64,000 bases of DNA from NCBI RefSeq assembly GCF_009363435.1, contig NZ_CP045354.1, positions 6,228,501 through 6,292,500 of the forward strand, given 5' to 3'. A program made the translations under genes and the position numbers. Source of the stretch: Labrenzia sp. THAF82. GTDB lineage: Bacteria > Pseudomonadota > Alphaproteobacteria > Rhizobiales > Stappiaceae. The notes under the pieces were generated by a model that was not told where the DNA came from, ran no database searches, and saw only the letters and a program-made list of their open reading frames with translations. This document shows, one piece after another, positions 15,713 to 24,697 of the stretch (its first letter is position 1; each line of letters starts with the position of its first letter).

Positions 15713-18700
15713 TCAAGCGGATGTGCCATCAGGACGCAAACCTGCAAATGTCTCATCGAGTATGTGGGCCGGAATCTCCATCAACTCGGGTTTTGCCGTC
15801 CAGAGCAGACACGCGGAAATGACGGTGTCCGGGTAAATCTGTTTCAGCATTTCTCTGTAAACACAAAGCTGTGCGCGATATTCAAGTGGAATTTCCTCTG
15901 CCCGACCCGGCGGATTGAAGTTTGTTTTGTAATCCACAATCACGACCCTGTTATCCTCAACCAGCAATCGGTCGATCTGTCCGGATATCTCCACTTCCGT
16001 TCCATTGGCTGCGCGAATCGTTCCGACGACGGGAACTTCAGCGAGTGCATTGCCGGCAAACAGAGGTTCGAAATCCCTGTTGGAGAGAATGTCATCGATC
16101 TCGTTGAGCAACCGTTTCCGATACGTCGCAAATTCAGGCTTGAGCGCCTGGTTGAGGTAGCTATCGGCAGCCGGTAACCGGTCTTCCTGTTCAAGATCTG
16201 GCAGCAACTCCAGCAGTCGGTGAATAAGCCGCCCCCGCTCAAGTGGCCAGGACTGCGGTTGCCGGCCCGCCTGAAGGCGCGCCAAGGCCGGGATCGCTTC
16301 AATTCCCTGCTTTTCTTCCATCGCTTCGAAGGCGCGAGATGGCTGAAGCCGCTTCTTCTTTGGCAACGCGCGAACATGTGTCGTCAGCCAGCCCGGAAGC
16401 GCTTCACTTGTCGCAGCATTCTCGTCCGCTTCTTCCTGTCCGGCTCTAGCATCGGCTGTCGGCTCCGTACTGCTCTTTTGCCAACGCCACCCGTTTGTCT
16501 CACCCGTTGCATCAATTAGTTCACGTGCATCAGGTTTCAGGGCCCTGCTGACCAGCGAATACCAGCAATTTTCGTGAGCGCCTCGTTTGGGCTCCCAGCC
16601 GCATACGATCAGCCTGTCTTCTGCGCGTGTCAGGGCAACGTAAAGGAGGCGCCGATATTCTTCTTCCTGCGCCAGTCGGAGATCTTCGATTGCCTCGTCA
16701 TGCCACACAGTTCGATCCGCTTTCGAAGGCAACCAGACCAGAGCAGGAGGCACCAGATCATTGCCAAGGCGTTTGCGCGGTAAAAACGCAGGATCGTGAA
16801 TAGCGCTGACCGGTGCAGCGCCCGGGTCGACCAGAATGACGATCCTGGCTTCCAGTCCCTTTGAACCGTGCACGGTCATGATCCGCACCATGCCCTTGGT
16901 GTTGGTCAGCTCACGCTTGATTTCGGTCGGCGCGGCAGCCATCCAGGCCAAGAACCCTTCCAGACCGGGCGCCGCAGCCTGTTCATACGCAACGGTCAGG
17001 GCCAGGAACTCGTCAAGGACGTCATCAACCTCGACCCCAAGCCGCGCACGAAAGGCCTGACGCCCACCGTCTGCGCCCAAAAGCCTGGCATAGAACTCAA
17101 ACGGAGGAACGAAGTCCGCCCTTGAGCGCCACTCCTCCAGGCGGGCTCGCACATTTTGCCATTTTTCCGATGTGTCAGAGTGTTTGACGAGCATCTGCCA
17201 AAGTGTGCCGGGGCGAATATCTGCCGCACTTTCCCGGGCAATTTCCAGAAGGTCGTCATCGTCAAGACCAAAGAGTGGGCTTTTGAGCACAGCGGCGAGC
17301 GAAAGATCGTCTTCCGGCAGAAGCAAGAAACGCCCGAGCGCCGAAAGATCCTTTACAGCGATATGATCCGTCAGCACCAACCGATCGCTACCGGCTGCCG
17401 GAATGCCCAATCGCTTCAGTTCTCGGTTGAGCGCTTCAACAAAGGGGCCGCGCTTGCGCACTAAGATCATGACATCGCCGGGATCTGCGGTCCCGTCGCG
17501 CATCCATCGGGAAATTTCACCGGCAATTCGCTTGGCAACCTTCAGCATCGGGTTGTCGGAACCGACGTGGTCTATCGGCTGTCGCCAATCATCGGGTTCT
17601 GCAATCTCCGTTTCCGCCTCCAGCGGCCACAAATCGACAATACCCGGGTCCTTGCGAATGGCCTCATGCTTCGGAGCCTCGGCGATCTGTGACAGGCCTC
17701 GGTAAGCTGTCTCCTCGTCGAACACCTTGTCGACCGCACCAAGGACGTCCGGCGTGGAGCGGAAGGAAAGCTGCAAATTAACTGAATGAAACTCTTGCTC
17801 TGCCGCAGCCGCCTTTTGCGAAAATGACCGGCGCATGGCATCGAAATAGGCTGGAACCGCACCCTGGAACGAATAGATGGACTGTTTTTCATCACCAACG
17901 GCAAAGAGCGTCCGCGTTCTTTCGTGAGCGCCGCTGCCTGCAAAAAACTCCGACGCGAGTTCCTGGACGACTTCCCACTGGCGCGGGCTGGTATCCTGTG
18001 CTTCATCGACCAGAATGTGATCGAGGCCCTGGTCCAGCTTGTACTGCACCCACTGGGCGGCATCCGACTTCCTCAAAAGCGTTGCCGTCTTGACTACAAG
18101 ATCTTCGAAATCGAGATACCCTCTGGCCGTTTTTGCAAGTTCGTAGTGGCGGATCACCGCGTCGGCAAGACGCAAAAGAGACATGGTCCCCACATAGGTC
18201 GCCACCTTGCGACGCTCTGCCAGAAGCGACAGAAGTCTCGCCTGCTCTGCGACCAGAGCATCAACCATCTCCGGGAACTCAGCGGCGACCTTCTTCGTGG
18301 CGAGGGACTTGCGCGGCTCAAACTTGGCCGTCAGGAAAACAGGTAGCCACGCTTCACGAAAAGCGGACGCATTTTCGAGCCTTGCTGCAGCTGCAATTTC
18401 ATCAGCGCGTGCCTGGTCTGTCTTTGCACCGGTTCTCAAAGCTTCGGCATAACTAAGACAGCTATCCAAATCGAGACTGCACTCGTTCTGGAACCGAAGA
18501 TCAAAAAGATCAAGCCGTGAAGAAGGATCCACCTCCAGCAAATCTGCGAGTTCCGCGATCGCCCTTTCCAGGTCCCCGGCATCAACCGTCCAACGACGAA
18601 AAGCGTCCCGGTTCTGAATGAGTTCATCCAGAGCTTTCTGAGCGCCGCCGTCGCTCATAAGGTCAATAACGGAATTCAGGGCGGTCCCAAACGCACTTTC

Positions 18701-19222
18701 CGGTTCCATCTCGGCCTTGTGCAATACAACCGCGCGGGCTTCGGCCATCAACTCGCCAGCAATCCGATCGTCCAAAACCGCAAAATGCCCGGCGACATTG
18801 GCTTCAAGCGGAAACTGATGCAGTAAAGCTTCGCAGAAGCCGTGAATAGTCTGGATTTTCAAGCCGCCCGGCGTTTCCAGTGCTTTGGCAAACAATCTGC
18901 GTGCAAGCGCCAGTCGCGCGGCACTGGGCTTTCGGCCCTCGATCTCCTCAAGTTCACGTGCAAGCGCTTCGTCTTCGACTGTTACCCACTCACCAAGGAT
19001 CTTGAAGACACGTGTCGCCATTTCGGCAGCCGCCGCCTTGGTGAAGGTCAGCGCAAGAATGCGGCTTGGATCCGTGCCGTCCAACAGCAATCGCACGACA
19101 CGGCGGGAAAGAACGAAAGTCTTTCCAGAACCAGCATTGGCACTCACCCAGGCCGAGGCCCTGGGTCTTGAAGCACGATCCTGCCGTTCTTTCGTCAGCT
19201 GGGGGATGTCAACGCCGCTCAT
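15713..19222 (-). CDS. addA: ATP-dependent helicase/nuclease AddA (double-strand break repair)
   Basis: The motor and nuclease subunit of AddAB, which resects double-strand breaks and loads RecA. The 1169-residue protein has the UvrD-type P-loop ANAGSGKT (29-36), LVDEAQDTS, FAVGDEKQSIYSFQGA, MTVHGSKGLEA and LLYVALTRAEDRL, then a C-terminal RecB-like nuclease domain with VVIVDYKTN, where the Asp and Lys are catalytic. I start at ATG 19222 (MSGVDIPQLT); the upstream extension runs into addB. The ATG overlaps the addB stop in ATGA, so the two are translationally coupled. Confidence 0.97.
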   Translation of the reverse strand: MSGVDIPQLTKERQDRASRPRASAWVSANAGSGKTFVLSRRVVRLLLDGTDPSRILALTFTKAAAAEMATRVFKILGEWVTVEDEALARELEEIEGRKPSAARLALARRLFAKALETPGGLKIQTIHGFCEALLHQFPLEANVAGHFAVLDDRIAGELMAEARAVVLHKAEMEPESAFGTALNSVIDLMSDGGAQKALDELIQNRDAFRRWTVDAGDLERAIAELADLLEVDPSSRLDLFDLRFQNECSLDLDSCLSYAEALRTGAKTDQARADEIAAAARLENASAFREAWLPVFLTAKFEPRKSLATKKVAAEFPEMVDALVAEQARLLSLLAERRKVATYVGTMSLLRLADAVIRHYELAKTARGYLDFEDLVVKTATLLRKSDAAQWVQYKLDQGLDHILVDEAQDTSPRQWEVVQELASEFFAGSGAHERTRTLFAVGDEKQSIYSFQGAVPAYFDAMRRSFSQKAAAAEQEFHSVNLQLSFRSTPDVLGAVDKVFDEETAYRGLSQIAEAPKHEAIRKDPGIVDLWPLEAETEIAEPDDWRQPIDHVGSDNPMLKVAKRIAGEISRWMRDGTADPGDVMILVRKRGPFVEALNRELKRLGIPAAGSDRLVLTDHIAVKDLSALGRFLLLPEDDLSLAAVLKSPLFGLDDDDLLEIARESAADIRPGTLWQMLVKHSDTSEKWQNVRARLEEWRSRADFVPPFEFYARLLGADGGRQAFRARLGVEVDDVLDEFLALTVAYEQAAAPGLEGFLAWMAAAPTEIKRELTNTKGMVRIMTVHGSKGLEARIVILVDPGAAPVSAIHDPAFLPRKRLGNDLVPPALVWLPSKADRTVWHDEAIEDLRLAQEEEYRRLLYVALTRAEDRLIVCGWEPKRGAHENCWYSLVSRALKPDARELIDATGETNGWRWQKSSTEPTADARAGQEEADENAATSEALPGWLTTHVRALPKKKRLQPSRAFEAMEEKQGIEAIPALARLQAGRQPQSWPLERGRLIHRLLELLPDLEQEDRLPAADSYLNQALKPEFATYRKRLLNEIDDILSNRDFEPLFAGNALAEVPVVGTIRAANGTEVEISGQIDRLLVEDNRVVIVDYKTNFNPPGRAEEIPLEYRAQLCVYREMLKQIYPDTVISACLLWTAKPELMEIPAHILDETFAGLRPDGTSA

Positions 19223-22200
19223 GCCGGATCGTCTCCGCCAAGAGCCCATTCCTGCGAACGTGCCAGGTGATCGAAATCGCCGTCCATCTGCCGGCCACGC
19301 ATCACCCTTGCGCGCGACAGATAGCCTGTCTTTTCATCGGCATAATGTGCAATGAGCTGTTCAAGACGCGTCCATGCATCTTCTGCCAGATCCGCCAGTT
19401 CAACGTCCTTGGGATTGCGCAGGACGTCTATGACCGGTTCCAGCCCCCCCTTCAGCTGCAGGTATAGCAACTCGGTCAATGGCGCGTCTGCCGGAACGTC
19501 CTTGAACCCGGAACGTTTGATCATTGCGGCTTCTAGTGGCAATTGCGGAGCCAGAAGCGCATCAACCTGTTTCTGAGACGGCACCAGACCGGTTTTATAA
19601 TCGATAACTGCCAGACCCCCTCCCTCCAGGAGGTCAATCCTGTCCGCGCGGCCGCGCAACCGGAACTCAAATCCCGGAAGCTTGAGGTCAACACCTCCGC
19701 CAATTTCCAGATACCGTCTTTCCAGTGTCTGAGACCGGATTGCTTCGTAGCCGACAAATCCTGCGGCGATGCGCTGGAACCGCGGCCACCACAGTGCGCG
19801 TATCGCCGGGAAAGCATCCAACGGTCGAAAGAGCTCTTCCCCAATCTCCAAAAGAGCGTCAACAGCACTGCTGTCGAATGGGCCTTTCCAGTTCGCCAGG
19901 AAATTTGCCAAGGCATCGTGAACAAGGTTGCCCTTGTCCGCCGCGCCCGGTTCACCGCCAATCGGCTCAACAGGTTGGAGATCCAAAACATGACGGGCAT
20001 AGACCGCATAGGGATCTCTGATCAGGCGTTCGATCTCAGTGATCGAAAGGGTCTTTGGCCGTGCTGCGAGCGGCGGACTTGGCCTCGGCCTTGTTGCGGG
20101 CGTAACTGGTCCAGGTGCCCGGTCAAGCCGGCCTGCCAGAGACGTAAAGCGAGCGCCTTGCTGCTCCATGACACGGGCGATATTGGGTCCGGCCAAAGTC
20201 GTCAGCCGCTGGAGCCACCGTGAGGCAACGGTCGGTGCTCCATCCGCCCTGGCGGCACGGGTCAGGAGAACACGTCCGGCACCAAGTCCTTGGGAAAAAT
20301 CATGGGCCGCAGCGCCGAGCCGGCGCTCGGGAGGTTCCAACCCCATGTCTCTTTTCATCGGTCGGTTCAACCAGGGATCGTTTCTGGTCCGTTGCGGCCA
20401 GACACCTTCGTTCAAACCACCGAGGACAGCGAAATCGAATGACTGCAGGCGGGCTTCCATGGGACCCAAGATCTGAACGCGCATATCGCCTGGAACACGC
20501 CGGCGGACAGCTTCGCCAGACATCAGCGCAGGCAGGACGGATGACCATTCGCGCGGCACGATTTCCAGACCGCTCGAGCCGGCTTCCAGCAAACCCGACA
20601 AGAAGCCGGCGAGCGCTTCCCCTGCTTCTCCGGCGAACAGCTCGTCAACCGACCCGGATTCATCCACCGCAACTGACTGCAAAATGTCCACATGTCTTCT
20701 GGCAAGTTCTGTGACATCCAGAGGTTCGGAGCTGTTTGCAATCTCCTCCAGCGGCTCAAGAGCTGAGGCGAGACGGTCCACAAGACCAGCAATCACATCC
20801 CAGTCTTCGTCATGAACCTTCTTCCAGCGCGGCAAATGAGATGCACTGGTGGCGGCTTCCCGACTGGCCTCAACGGCTTGTTTCAAACCGGCAGTGCCGG
20901 GGCGCGCCCTCGGTCCTCGCAGGACACCACGTTCAAGCGCGCGTGCAGCAGAGCGAATATCCTTTGCCTGCAATCCGAGCCGTGCAAGGGGGTGTTTGAG
21001 AAGAGCCAAAAGGTCAATCGGTTCGCACCCCTCCAGCGCGAGTTTTGCGGCAAGGATCGCCAACACTGCAGGCGCAGTCTGGTCCAGGGGGCGGCCCGCA
21101 CTGTCATCGACCTGAATGTTCCAGCGCGCCAACTCGGCTGCGACACGCCGGGTCAGCATCCTGTCCGCAGATATCAGTGCCGATGTCTGACCAAGGTCAA
21201 TCGCCTCCCGCAAGGCAATGGCGACGCTCAAGGCTTCGTCCGCCTCGTTGCGAGCGGTCAGAATTGCGACATCCTGCAACGCTTTCGCCCGATCCTGCTC
21301 GGAGCGCTGCTGAAGATATTGCGTCCAACCGTCAGAAGTATCCGCTGGCCGCAGAGCCTCGGACACCAGCTCTTCACGCAGCTGCAACTCAGGTGTTCCG
21401 GCGCTGCGCAACGGAACAACATCAGCGCGTGACGCCTTCAGACGGATCAGCAATTGTTTGAGCGAATATTGCGGATGAGACGGTAATATCGATGCCGGCT
21501 TTGCAGCCGCGATCTGGCCAGGCGCTGGGGCCTGACGTTCACCGAGCGCTGCCCATGACCTTTCATCAAGATGATGATCGAGGCCAGGCAGCACAATGAG
21601 TCCCTGGTCCAGTTCGGCAACCACTTTCAGAAGCTCCGCAGTTGCAGGTACGGAGCCAGTGACGCCAGCAACAATGACAGGCCCCTTTTGCGCAGTCGAC
21701 TTAAGGCGTTCAGCTTCTCGCCTGATCAGTGCCGAACGGCGCGCTTTTGGGTCCATTCTGCCGAGCTCTGCCAAATGAGCCGGCCAGGCCGTCTGGACAA
21801 TTTGGAGGAAATCCAACGTGATCTGCCAGTAACGCGCATGATCCTCCGGCACCAGCCCACCCAGCCCGGACCAGTCCGCTTCTTCCGTTTCCACCTCATC
21901 CATCAATGTCAGAAGGTCTGCGGCGAGCCAGGCCGCATCAGCGGTCGATGCCGGCAGACCCAACGGTTCGTCCGAACGCAGGCTCAAGGCCTCCCGACGC
22001 AGCATTCCCTTCCACGCCTTCACCAGCCGTGTCATAGCCAGATGCCGCTCCAGAAGAGGCATGGCAGGCGGAAGCGGCTCCAGATCAGCATCACCGCTGA
22101 GGCCCTGAACGTCCTCATCGGCGTCCCCGACCGGACGGATGACAGGCAAAAGAACAGGTTTGCCGTCAAACTTCTGCTGAAACAGTTCCGGCAAGAGCCG

Positions 22201-22365
22201 GGCCGCACGACGCGTCGGCAGATAGAGCGTGACCCTAGGCAAAAGCAATGGGTCATCAAGCGGCCGAAACCCCGGCAAAAGTGACCCGTCGACCAGCGTA
22301 TCTACCAGCGTTTTCAGAAACGGAACGGAGGGTGGAACGGTGAAGAGGCTCGGTCTTTCACCCAT
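19219..22365 (-). CDS. addB: Double-strand break repair protein AddB, alphaproteobacterial type
   Basis: Partner of AddA with a second nuclease domain. It has 1048 residues with a C-terminal RecB-like nuclease motif (GLAVIDYKTG) and the upstream GNLVHDAL. The N-terminus (FTVPPSVPFLKTLVD) shows no Walker A P-loop, unlike Firmicute AddB, so it is not an ATPase by this reading. I count a single cysteine in the whole protein, so the four-Cys iron-sulfur clasp known from Bacillus AddB is absent. It starts three bases after murU and overlaps addA. Confidence 0.95.
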   Translation of the reverse strand: MGERPSLFTVPPSVPFLKTLVDTLVDGSLLPGFRPLDDPLLLPRVTLYLPTRRAARLLPELFQQKFDGKPVLLPVIRPVGDADEDVQGLSGDADLEPLPPAMPLLERHLAMTRLVKAWKGMLRREALSLRSDEPLGLPASTADAAWLAADLLTLMDEVETEEADWSGLGGLVPEDHARYWQITLDFLQIVQTAWPAHLAELGRMDPKARRSALIRREAERLKSTAQKGPVIVAGVTGSVPATAELLKVVAELDQGLIVLPGLDHHLDERSWAALGERQAPAPGQIAAAKPASILPSHPQYSLKQLLIRLKASRADVVPLRSAGTPELQLREELVSEALRPADTSDGWTQYLQQRSEQDRAKALQDVAILTARNEADEALSVAIALREAIDLGQTSALISADRMLTRRVAAELARWNIQVDDSAGRPLDQTAPAVLAILAAKLALEGCEPIDLLALLKHPLARLGLQAKDIRSAARALERGVLRGPRARPGTAGLKQAVEASREAATSASHLPRWKKVHDEDWDVIAGLVDRLASALEPLEEIANSSEPLDVTELARRHVDILQSVAVDESGSVDELFAGEAGEALAGFLSGLLEAGSSGLEIVPREWSSVLPALMSGEAVRRRVPGDMRVQILGPMEARLQSFDFAVLGGLNEGVWPQRTRNDPWLNRPMKRDMGLEPPERRLGAAAHDFSQGLGAGRVLLTRAARADGAPTVASRWLQRLTTLAGPNIARVMEQQGARFTSLAGRLDRAPGPVTPATRPRPSPPLAARPKTLSITEIERLIRDPYAVYARHVLDLQPVEPIGGEPGAADKGNLVHDALANFLANWKGPFDSSAVDALLEIGEELFRPLDAFPAIRALWWPRFQRIAAGFVGYEAIRSQTLERRYLEIGGGVDLKLPGFEFRLRGRADRIDLLEGGGLAVIDYKTGLVPSQKQVDALLAPQLPLEAAMIKRSGFKDVPADAPLTELLYLQLKGGLEPVIDVLRNPKDVELADLAEDAWTRLEQLIAHYADEKTGYLSRARVMRGRQMDGDFDHLARSQEWALGGDDPA

Positions 22366-22368
22366 GCG

Positions 22369-23103
22369 TCAGGCCGCGCTTTCGCGCACTGCATATTCCG
22401 CGGCATGGATGGCTTCCGGTGTTCCGATATGAAGCCAGAGCCCTTCCATCTGCACACCGAACAGGCGACCATTTTCAATAGCCCGGTCAAAGAGCGTATT
22501 CATGGAGAAAGGGCCTTCCGGCGCGCCTTCAAAGAGACGCGGGTGCAAAATGGTGGCGCCAGCATAGGCAAAGGGTGTCACACCCTTTTCAAGACGGCGG
22601 GTCAGTGCACCATCCTTTGCCATGTCAAAGTCACCGCGGCCGCCATATCCCACTGACTTCACCGTTTCAGCGACAAGCAGAAGTGCATCCATGCGGGATT
22701 CATCCCAGGCATCGATCATGTGTTCCAGATTGGGTTTTACCCCTTCAATCCAGTAACAGGTGTCGGCGTTCAACTGGAAAAACGGTTCGTCACCGAGCAA
22801 CGGCAAGGCTTTCGTGATGCCGCCTCCCGTTTCCAGAAGCTGTTCGCGTTCATCGGAAATGAGAATTTCCATATCCTGGCGCCGGCGCACATGCACCTCG
22901 ACAAGATCAGCCAGATAGTGGACGTTGACGACGCAGGTCTTAACATCTGCCGCCGATAGCCGATCCATGCCATGATCGATCAGTGCCTGACCATTCACTT
23001 CAATGAGTGGTTTCGGCGTCGTCGCCGTCAAAGGGCGCATGCGTTTGCCGAGACCTGCTGCCAGGATCATGGCTTTCGATGGACGGAACCGTGTGTTGGT
23101 CAT
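22369..23103 (-). CDS. murU: N-acetylmuramate 1-phosphate uridylyltransferase (MurU-like)
   Basis: Nucleotidyltransferase of 244 residues with the signature MILAAGLGKRMRPLTATTPKPLIEV (roughly 12-36) and the metal-binding QLNADTCYW in place of the usual xxxD. In Pseudomonas putida, MurU makes UDP-MurNAc from MurNAc-1-phosphate, letting cells recycle cell-wall sugar and bypass the MurA step blocked by fosfomycin. The assignment is strengthened because the gene directly follows the AmgK-like kinase that would supply the substrate. Other sugar-1-phosphate substrates cannot be excluded by sequence. Confidence 0.85.
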   Translation of the reverse strand: MTNTRFRPSKAMILAAGLGKRMRPLTATTPKPLIEVNGQALIDHGMDRLSAADVKTCVVNVHYLADLVEVHVRRRQDMEILISDEREQLLETGGGITKALPLLGDEPFFQLNADTCYWIEGVKPNLEHMIDAWDESRMDALLLVAETVKSVGYGGRGDFDMAKDGALTRRLEKGVTPFAYAGATILHPRLFEGAPEGPFSMNTLFDRAIENGRLFGVQMEGLWLHIGTPEAIHAAEYAVRESAA

Positions 23104-23149
23104 GGATCATGCTCAATTGATAGTAGACCGGCATCGCACCCTTGCAGGC

Positions 23150-24676
23150 TCAATGCCGGAAACCGTTGTACCAGTCTTTCAGTTCCGACAGATTCGGCCT
23201 GTCAAGCACCCGGTCGAGATAGCCTAGCATACGGGGCAAATGGCTCAAATATGCCGGCTTGCCGTCCCGTCTGGCGAGCCTGACGAAGATGCCGATGATT
23301 TTGGAAATCCGCTGCGCTGCCATCACCGAATAGGCAGCGGAGAACCCAACCTTGTCAAAACCCTGCGACTGATTTTCCCTTAAAGAGACATAAGCATCAA
23401 AAAGGGCTGATTCCAGATCCTGACTGATATCCGCTCGAGCGTCGAGCAACAGCGATGCAACATCATACGCCACCGGACCGTAGACCGTATCCTGGAAATC
23501 GATCAACCCGATCCGATCGGTTCCTGTTGCGTCGTACTGCCAAAGCAAATTGGGTGAATGAAAATCGCGTAAAACCCATCCGTATTGCGCAGAGGCTATG
23601 GATTGCAACGTCTTGCGCCACAGGTTTTCAAACGACACCCGCGCGGCGACATCAACCACTCGCCCGGTTTTTTCAGGCACATACCAATCCAGAAAGAGCG
23701 AGGCTTCGGTTATCAATGCATCCGACGAATAACCGGGCACCTCGTAAGTTCGGTATCCGTCAACTGGAAGTGATCTTGGCCAGGTTTGACCATGCATATT
23801 TGCCAGCACTTCAACGGCGGCGAAATACCGTTCCGAGACTGGAGCACCGTTCTTGACGATGGTTTCGCGGCCCAGATCTTCGGCCAGAACAAGCCCCTTG
23901 TCAGGCTCGGCTTCATAGACTTTCGGCGCTCGAAATCCACGTTGCCGGAGTTCCGCCCCGATCGCCAGAACCGAGCGGCAATCCTGCGCCAAGTGCACAC
24001 TGGACATATAGTCGGAGACGCCTTGAGCGAGCGTGTTCTGGTGAAACGGCCAGCGCATCAGCACGGCCGACCTGTCATTCGCGGTAACCGTTTCGAAGGT
24101 CCGCAGCGAGGCGTCACCGGCCAGAAACCGCCGTTCAGCATCCGGAAACGAAGAACGTTCCAGAAAGGTTCTGATCTCGTGCGTTTCCAAAGTTCGAGCT
24201 TGCCAGGATATGTCCGCTGCATGAAATCGAAACAGACGCTTGTCCTCGGCTTCATCGGGCTGCGTGATCTGGATCCAAAGGGCCTTTTCGGGCAGCAGCT
24301 CCTCTGCCTTCTCCGGCCACTCAATCAATGCCGCCCCGGTTTCCAAAAGATCTTCAAGACCCAACTCTTCCAGTTCTTCGGGGTCCTCAAGGCGGTAAAG
24401 ATCAAGATGTGACAGATCGAACCGATCGAACTCGTATGTCTGAACGAGCGTAAAGGTCGGACTTGGTACTTCCAGCTCAGGGTCATTGGCGAAGGACCGC
24501 ACAAGTGCACGGGTCAAAGTGGATTTACCAGCGCCCAGATCTCCCGAGAGGCAGACAACATCGCCGGCTCTCAACATGACGGCCAGATCATTTGCCAAGC
24601 GCCGCGTATCAGCTTCGTCGGCAATCGTCAGTTCGAGGAAAAAGTCTGGTATGGACCGCAGCTGGTGATCTGCCAT
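23150..24676 (-). CDS. TsaE-AmgK fusion: tRNA t6A ATPase subunit plus sugar kinase
   Basis: A 508-residue two-domain protein. Residues 1-160 are TsaE: Walker A GDLGAGKST at 45-53, then SPTFTLVQTYE and HLDLYRLEDPEELEELGLEDLL, the pattern of the ATPase that works with TsaB/TsaD in making t6A37 on tRNA. Residues from about 170 are an aminoglycoside-phosphotransferase-like kinase with LRDFHSPNLLW as catalytic loop and LIDFQD as the metal-binding motif. That half matches AmgK, the anomeric MurNAc/GlcNAc kinase. murU follows after 46 bases. The fusion is seen in several alphaproteobacteria; whether it is cut into two proteins is unknown. Confidence 0.9.
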   Translation of the reverse strand: MADHQLRSIPDFFLELTIADEADTRRLANDLAVMLRAGDVVCLSGDLGAGKSTLTRALVRSFANDPELEVPSPTFTLVQTYEFDRFDLSHLDLYRLEDPEELEELGLEDLLETGAALIEWPEKAEELLPEKALWIQITQPDEAEDKRLFRFHAADISWQARTLETHEIRTFLERSSFPDAERRFLAGDASLRTFETVTANDRSAVLMRWPFHQNTLAQGVSDYMSSVHLAQDCRSVLAIGAELRQRGFRAPKVYEAEPDKGLVLAEDLGRETIVKNGAPVSERYFAAVEVLANMHGQTWPRSLPVDGYRTYEVPGYSSDALITEASLFLDWYVPEKTGRVVDVAARVSFENLWRKTLQSIASAQYGWVLRDFHSPNLLWQYDATGTDRIGLIDFQDTVYGPVAYDVASLLLDARADISQDLESALFDAYVSLRENQSQGFDKVGFSAAYSVMAAQRISKIIGIFVRLARRDGKPAYLSHLPRMLGYLDRVLDRPNLSELKDWYNGFRH

Positions 24677-24697
24677 GTTTGCTCTCTGGCCAGCGGT

